A DNA stretch of 64,000 nucleotides from HGM13006 sp900757695 (GTDB lineage: Bacteria; Bacillota; Clostridia; Oscillospirales; Oscillospiraceae): assembly GCA_959607825.1 (NCBI GenBank), contig CAUHNW010000011.1, positions 1 through 64,000 on the forward strand, written 5' to 3'. This document shows, one piece after another, positions 61,540 through 64,000 of this stretch (position 1 is the stretch's first letter; every line of letters begins with the position of its first letter). A program made the position numbers and the translations under genes. Below the pieces are notes generated by a model, which saw only the letters and a list, made by a program, of their open reading frames with translations, made no database searches and was not told the origin of the DNA.

Positions 61540-63450
61540 ATGGAAAAGAAACAATTTCAGGCGGAGTCCAAGCGGCTTCTGGATCTGATGATCAACTCCA
61601 TCTATACCCACAAGGAGATCTTCCTGCGGGAGATCATCTCCAATGCCTCCGATGCCATTGACAAGCTGGCCTATCTGAGCCTGACGGAGGACACGGGTCT
61701 GAGCCGTGGAGACTTCCAGATCCGCCTGACCGCCGATAAAGAGAACCATACCCTGACGATCTCGGATAACGGCATTGGCATGGATGAAAAGGATCTGGAG
61801 AACAATCTGGGCACCATCGCAAAGTCCGGTTCACTCCAGTTTAAGGAGGATATGAAAAAGGCCGAAAATCCCGATCAGGCTGTGGATATCATCGGTCAGT
61901 TTGGCGTTGGCTTCTATTCTGCCTTTATGGTGGCAGATCATGTAAAAGTGGTCACCAAGAAGTATGGCAATGAGCAGGCCTACGAGTGGGAATCTGACGG
62001 TGCGGACGGCTATACCATTACCCCCTGTGAGAAGGAGACCTGCGGCACCGATGTGATCCTGAAGCTGAAGGAGAATACCGAGGATGAGGAGTATGACCGG
62101 TATCTGGCCCAGTATACGCTGGAAAATCTGGTCAAGAAGTATTCCGACTATATCCGCTACCCCATCCGCATGGAAGTGACCGGTTCTCGCCCTGTAGAAA
62201 AGGAAGACGAAAATGGCGAGAAGAAGACGGAATATGAGGAGTACACCGAGGATAAGGTTCTTAACTCTATGGTGCCCATCTGGCAGAAGAACAAGGATGA
62301 GGTCACAGACGAGGAGTATGACCAGTTCTATCAGGACAAGTTCGGAGATTACGAAAAGCCTGCTCTGCGGATCAATGCCAGTGTAGAGGGCGCTGTGACC
62401 TACAAGGCACTGCTGTATGTGCCCGCCAAGGCACCCTATGACTTCTATTCCAAGGAGTATAAAAAGGGCCTGCAGCTCTATTCCAACGGCGTTCTCATTA
62501 TGGAGAACTGCGAGGATCTGCTGCCGGACTACTTCTGCTTTGTCAAGGGCATTGTGGATTCTCAGGATTTGAGCCTGAACATCTCCCGTGAGATGCTTCA
62601 GCATGACCGTCAGCTCCGCCGGATCGCCTCCAATCTGGAAAAGAAGATCAAGTCTGAGCTGCAAAAAATGCTCACCAATGATCGGGAGAACTATGAGAAG
62701 TTCTTCAGTGTGTTCGGCGTACAGATGAAGTACGGCGTGGTATCCGACTACGGCGTTCACAAAGACGTGGTAAAGGATCTGCTGCTGTTCTGGAGCCAGA
62801 AGGAAGAGAAGTACCTGACCCTCAAGGAGTATGTGGACAGCATGCCCGAGAGCCAGAAGTACATCTATTATGCCGCTGGTGAAAGCCGTACCAAGCTCTC
62901 CCAGCTGCCTCAGACCGAAATGGTCAAGGATCGCGGCTATGATATTCTGCTGCTTACGGACGATGTAGACGAATTTGTGATGAGCAGCCTCATGAAGTAC
63001 AACGAGAAGGAGTTCAAGTCTGTCTCTGCGGAGGATCTTGGGCTTGAGACCGATGAGGAAAAGGCCGAGAAGGAGAAGGAGACCGAGGAAAATAAGGAGC
63101 TTCTGGACTTCGTGAAGGAGGCCATGGACGGCAAGCTCAAGGAGGTGCGCCTGTCCAATAAGCTGAAGAGCCATCCTGTTTGCCTGGTTCCGGATTCCGG
63201 CCTGAGCTTTGAGATGGAGAAGTATCTGAATCGTGTGGCACCCGGCGATGAAAAGCTGAAGACCGGGCGGATTATGGAGCTCAATGCCGAGCATCCCGCC
63301 TTTGCTGCACTGAAGAATGCTTATGACACCGATAAGGACAAGGCAAAGAAGTATGCACAGCTGCTCTACAGTCAGGCGCTGCTGATCGCAGATCTGCCGT
63401 TGGAGGATCCCAGTGCCTATACGGATCTGGTTTGCTCCCTGATGGCCTAA
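61540..63450 (+). CDS. htpG: molecular chaperone HtpG (Hsp90)
   Basis: A 636-residue Hsp90. N-terminal GHKL ATPase motifs: EIISNASDAIDKL (about 30-42), DNGIGM, and GQFGVGFYSAFMVAD near 125-139. Middle domain with the catalytic-loop Arg in NISREMLQHDRQLRRI and the C-terminal dimerisation domain (NAEHPAFAALKNAY) follow. Full length for bacteria. The ATG at 61540 follows AAAGGATGTG. Regulated by CIRCE, whereas in Bacillus subtilis htpG is outside the HrcA regulon. Monocistronic, with a strong terminator. Confidence 0.98.
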   Translation: MEKKQFQAESKRLLDLMINSIYTHKEIFLREIISNASDAIDKLAYLSLTEDTGLSRGDFQIRLTADKENHTLTISDNGIGMDEKDLENNLGTIAKSGSLQFKEDMKKAENPDQAVDIIGQFGVGFYSAFMVADHVKVVTKKYGNEQAYEWESDGADGYTITPCEKETCGTDVILKLKENTEDEEYDRYLAQYTLENLVKKYSDYIRYPIRMEVTGSRPVEKEDENGEKKTEYEEYTEDKVLNSMVPIWQKNKDEVTDEEYDQFYQDKFGDYEKPALRINASVEGAVTYKALLYVPAKAPYDFYSKEYKKGLQLYSNGVLIMENCEDLLPDYFCFVKGIVDSQDLSLNISREMLQHDRQLRRIASNLEKKIKSELQKMLTNDRENYEKFFSVFGVQMKYGVVSDYGVHKDVVKDLLLFWSQKEEKYLTLKEYVDSMPESQKYIYYAAGESRTKLSQLPQTEMVKDRGYDILLLTDDVDEFVMSSLMKYNEKEFKSVSAEDLGLETDEEKAEKEKETEENKELLDFVKEAMDGKLKEVRLSNKLKSHPVCLVPDSGLSFEMEKYLNRVAPGDEKLKTGRIMELNAEHPAFAALKNAYDTDKDKAKKYAQLLYSQALLIADLPLEDPSAYTDLVCSLMA

Positions 63451-63463
63451 GTGTTATATCGTG

Positions 63464-63503
63464 TCCCCCGAATCACGGGAAATCCGTGATTCGGGGGATT
63501 TTT
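63464..63503 (+). terminator. terminator of htpG
   Basis: TCCCCCGAATCACGG / CCGTGATTCGGGGGA perfect 15-bp stem followed by T5. Confidence 0.95.
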
Positions 63504-63560
63504 GCGGTATGCGGGAATGCGGGGAAATCTTAAACCTTTTTGAATGAAAGCCCCGGTTCC

Positions 63561-63589
63561 TTGCATCATGAGGCGAATTATGGTATGAT
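63561..63589 (+). promoter_or_regulatory. promoter of the FHA-domain gene
   Basis: TTGCAT, 17-base spacer, TATGAT, about 30 bases before the start codon. Confidence 0.7.
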
Positions 63590-63620
63590 GAACCCGTATT
63601 TAGGAAAGGAGGGCGATCCC

Positions 63621-64000
63621 TTGAGCGAAATACTATCCGGTATTTCGGAATTTATGATGAATTTTGCCGGTCTGGGGCAGGGCGTGACCACTATTCTCCG
63701 GCTGCTGTTTCCGATCTTGGCGATCATTATTCTGATTCGCTGCGGCATCAGCCTGCTCCGGTTTCATAAAGAGCCTGAGATCTGGGGCCATATTGCCTTT
63801 GAGGATGGTTCCCGGCTGCCGGTGACCCATTGGGAAAATACCATTGGCCGCACCCGGCGAAACGATATTCAGATGAATTTTGACAATATCTATAAGCAGC
63901 ACGCAGTTCTCACCCGCTATGACGATGGCAGCTGGACCATCGGCGACGTTGGCGGACGCGGCGGCATTGCGGTAAACGGTGAGACCATTACAGGCCTTAC
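63621..64000 (+). CDS. FHA-domain membrane protein (truncated by window end)
   Basis: The first 126 codons of a gene cut by the window edge. One membrane segment lies at about residues 25-45, then a cytoplasmic FHA domain with the signature IGRTRRNDIQMN, KQHAVLTRYDDGSW and a GGI-VNGE loop; FHA domains bind phosphothreonine. The start is TTG at 63621, nine bases after AAAGGAGGG. In related clostridia a similar protein sits next to FtsW and a penicillin-binding protein, so a link to a Ser/Thr kinase and cell division is possible; the following genes are not visible. Confidence 0.82.
   Translation, partial: MSEILSGISEFMMNFAGLGQGVTTILRLLFPILAIIILIRCGISLLRFHKEPEIWGHIAFEDGSRLPVTHWENTIGRTRRNDIQMNFDNIYKQHAVLTRYDDGSWTIGDVGGRGGIAVNGETITGL

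Noticed and set aside
1..64000. CRISPR arrays, prophage or integrative elements
   Set aside because: No regularly spaced short repeats, integrase, terminase or attachment-site duplication was seen; the lone tRNA-Leu is flanked by ordinary housekeeping genes.

Overview
The window looks like the chromosome of a strict-anaerobe, spore-forming Firmicute of the Oscillospirales (Clostridia) type. Evidence: a SpoIVB sporulation protease, two perfect HrcA/CIRCE heat-shock operators, SLH-domain surface proteins, an LPxTG protein, a CDP-glycerol-type wall-polymer transferase, SipW-type signal peptidases and purine-rich AGGAGG ribosome binding sites. Base composition is slightly GC-rich and coding density is high. 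No transposase, integrase, phage gene, rRNA or CRISPR array was seen. The species call is an inference from gene content.

Layout. 1-1.7 kb: ribosome rescue (ssrA tmRNA, smpB) with a cyclophilin. 1.7-12.2 kb: the most distinctive region. A consensus promoter, a type I cyclic-di-GMP riboswitch and an intrinsic terminator precede a seven-gene surface-fibre locus: two SipW-type signal peptidases, three small proteins with SipW-dependent (TasA/CalY-like) signal peptides, one LPQTG wall-anchored protein and a 1907-residue adhesin. 12.2-20.4 kb: an orphan solute-binding lipoprotein diverges from a PucR-type regulator, followed by an NCS1-type permease, a DUF917 protein and a hydantoinase/oxoprolinase-like protein, probably a uptake and breakdown pathway for a nitrogen-ring compound. 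20.4-24.4 kb: SpoIVB and CIRCE-controlled ClpB. 24.4-28 kb: an SLH protein divergent from an uncharacterised large regulator with two helix-turn-helix segments. 28-34.4 kb: a divergent type II topoisomerase pair from a consensus promoter, then a YitT membrane protein and a transglutaminase-like lipoprotein. 34.4-38.9 kb: an SLH/cadherin-like protein, RodA/FtsW, TsaE, TsaB, Upp. 39-45.8 kb: envelope polymer genes on the minus strand: flippase plus CDP-glycerol transferase, then a four-gene SGNH/DUF4358/MBOAT/DHHW acylation operon. 45.9-51.2 kb: Rrf2 regulator overlapping mnmA, an AI-2E family permease, tRNA-Leu(CAG), Tex. 51.3-56.0 kb: two tandem SLH paralogues sharing a 495-bp identical 3' segment, with a relic of the neighbouring DUF1846 gene between them. 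56.1-60.5 kb: ornithine carbamoyltransferase, RidA, an ABC-F protein, a DUF815 ATPase. 60.6-64 kb: a DUF2798 membrane protein with a terminator in its leader, CIRCE-controlled HtpG, and a truncated FHA-domain protein.

How it fits together. Cell-surface construction dominates: SipW-processed fibres with a sortase-anchored base candidate and a giant adhesin, four SLH proteins for wall attachment, wall-polymer export and acylation. Cyclic-di-GMP appears to gate the fibre locus at transcription termination, suggesting a switch between free and attached life. Housekeeping genes (tmRNA, tRNA modification, chaperones, topoisomerase) fill the rest.
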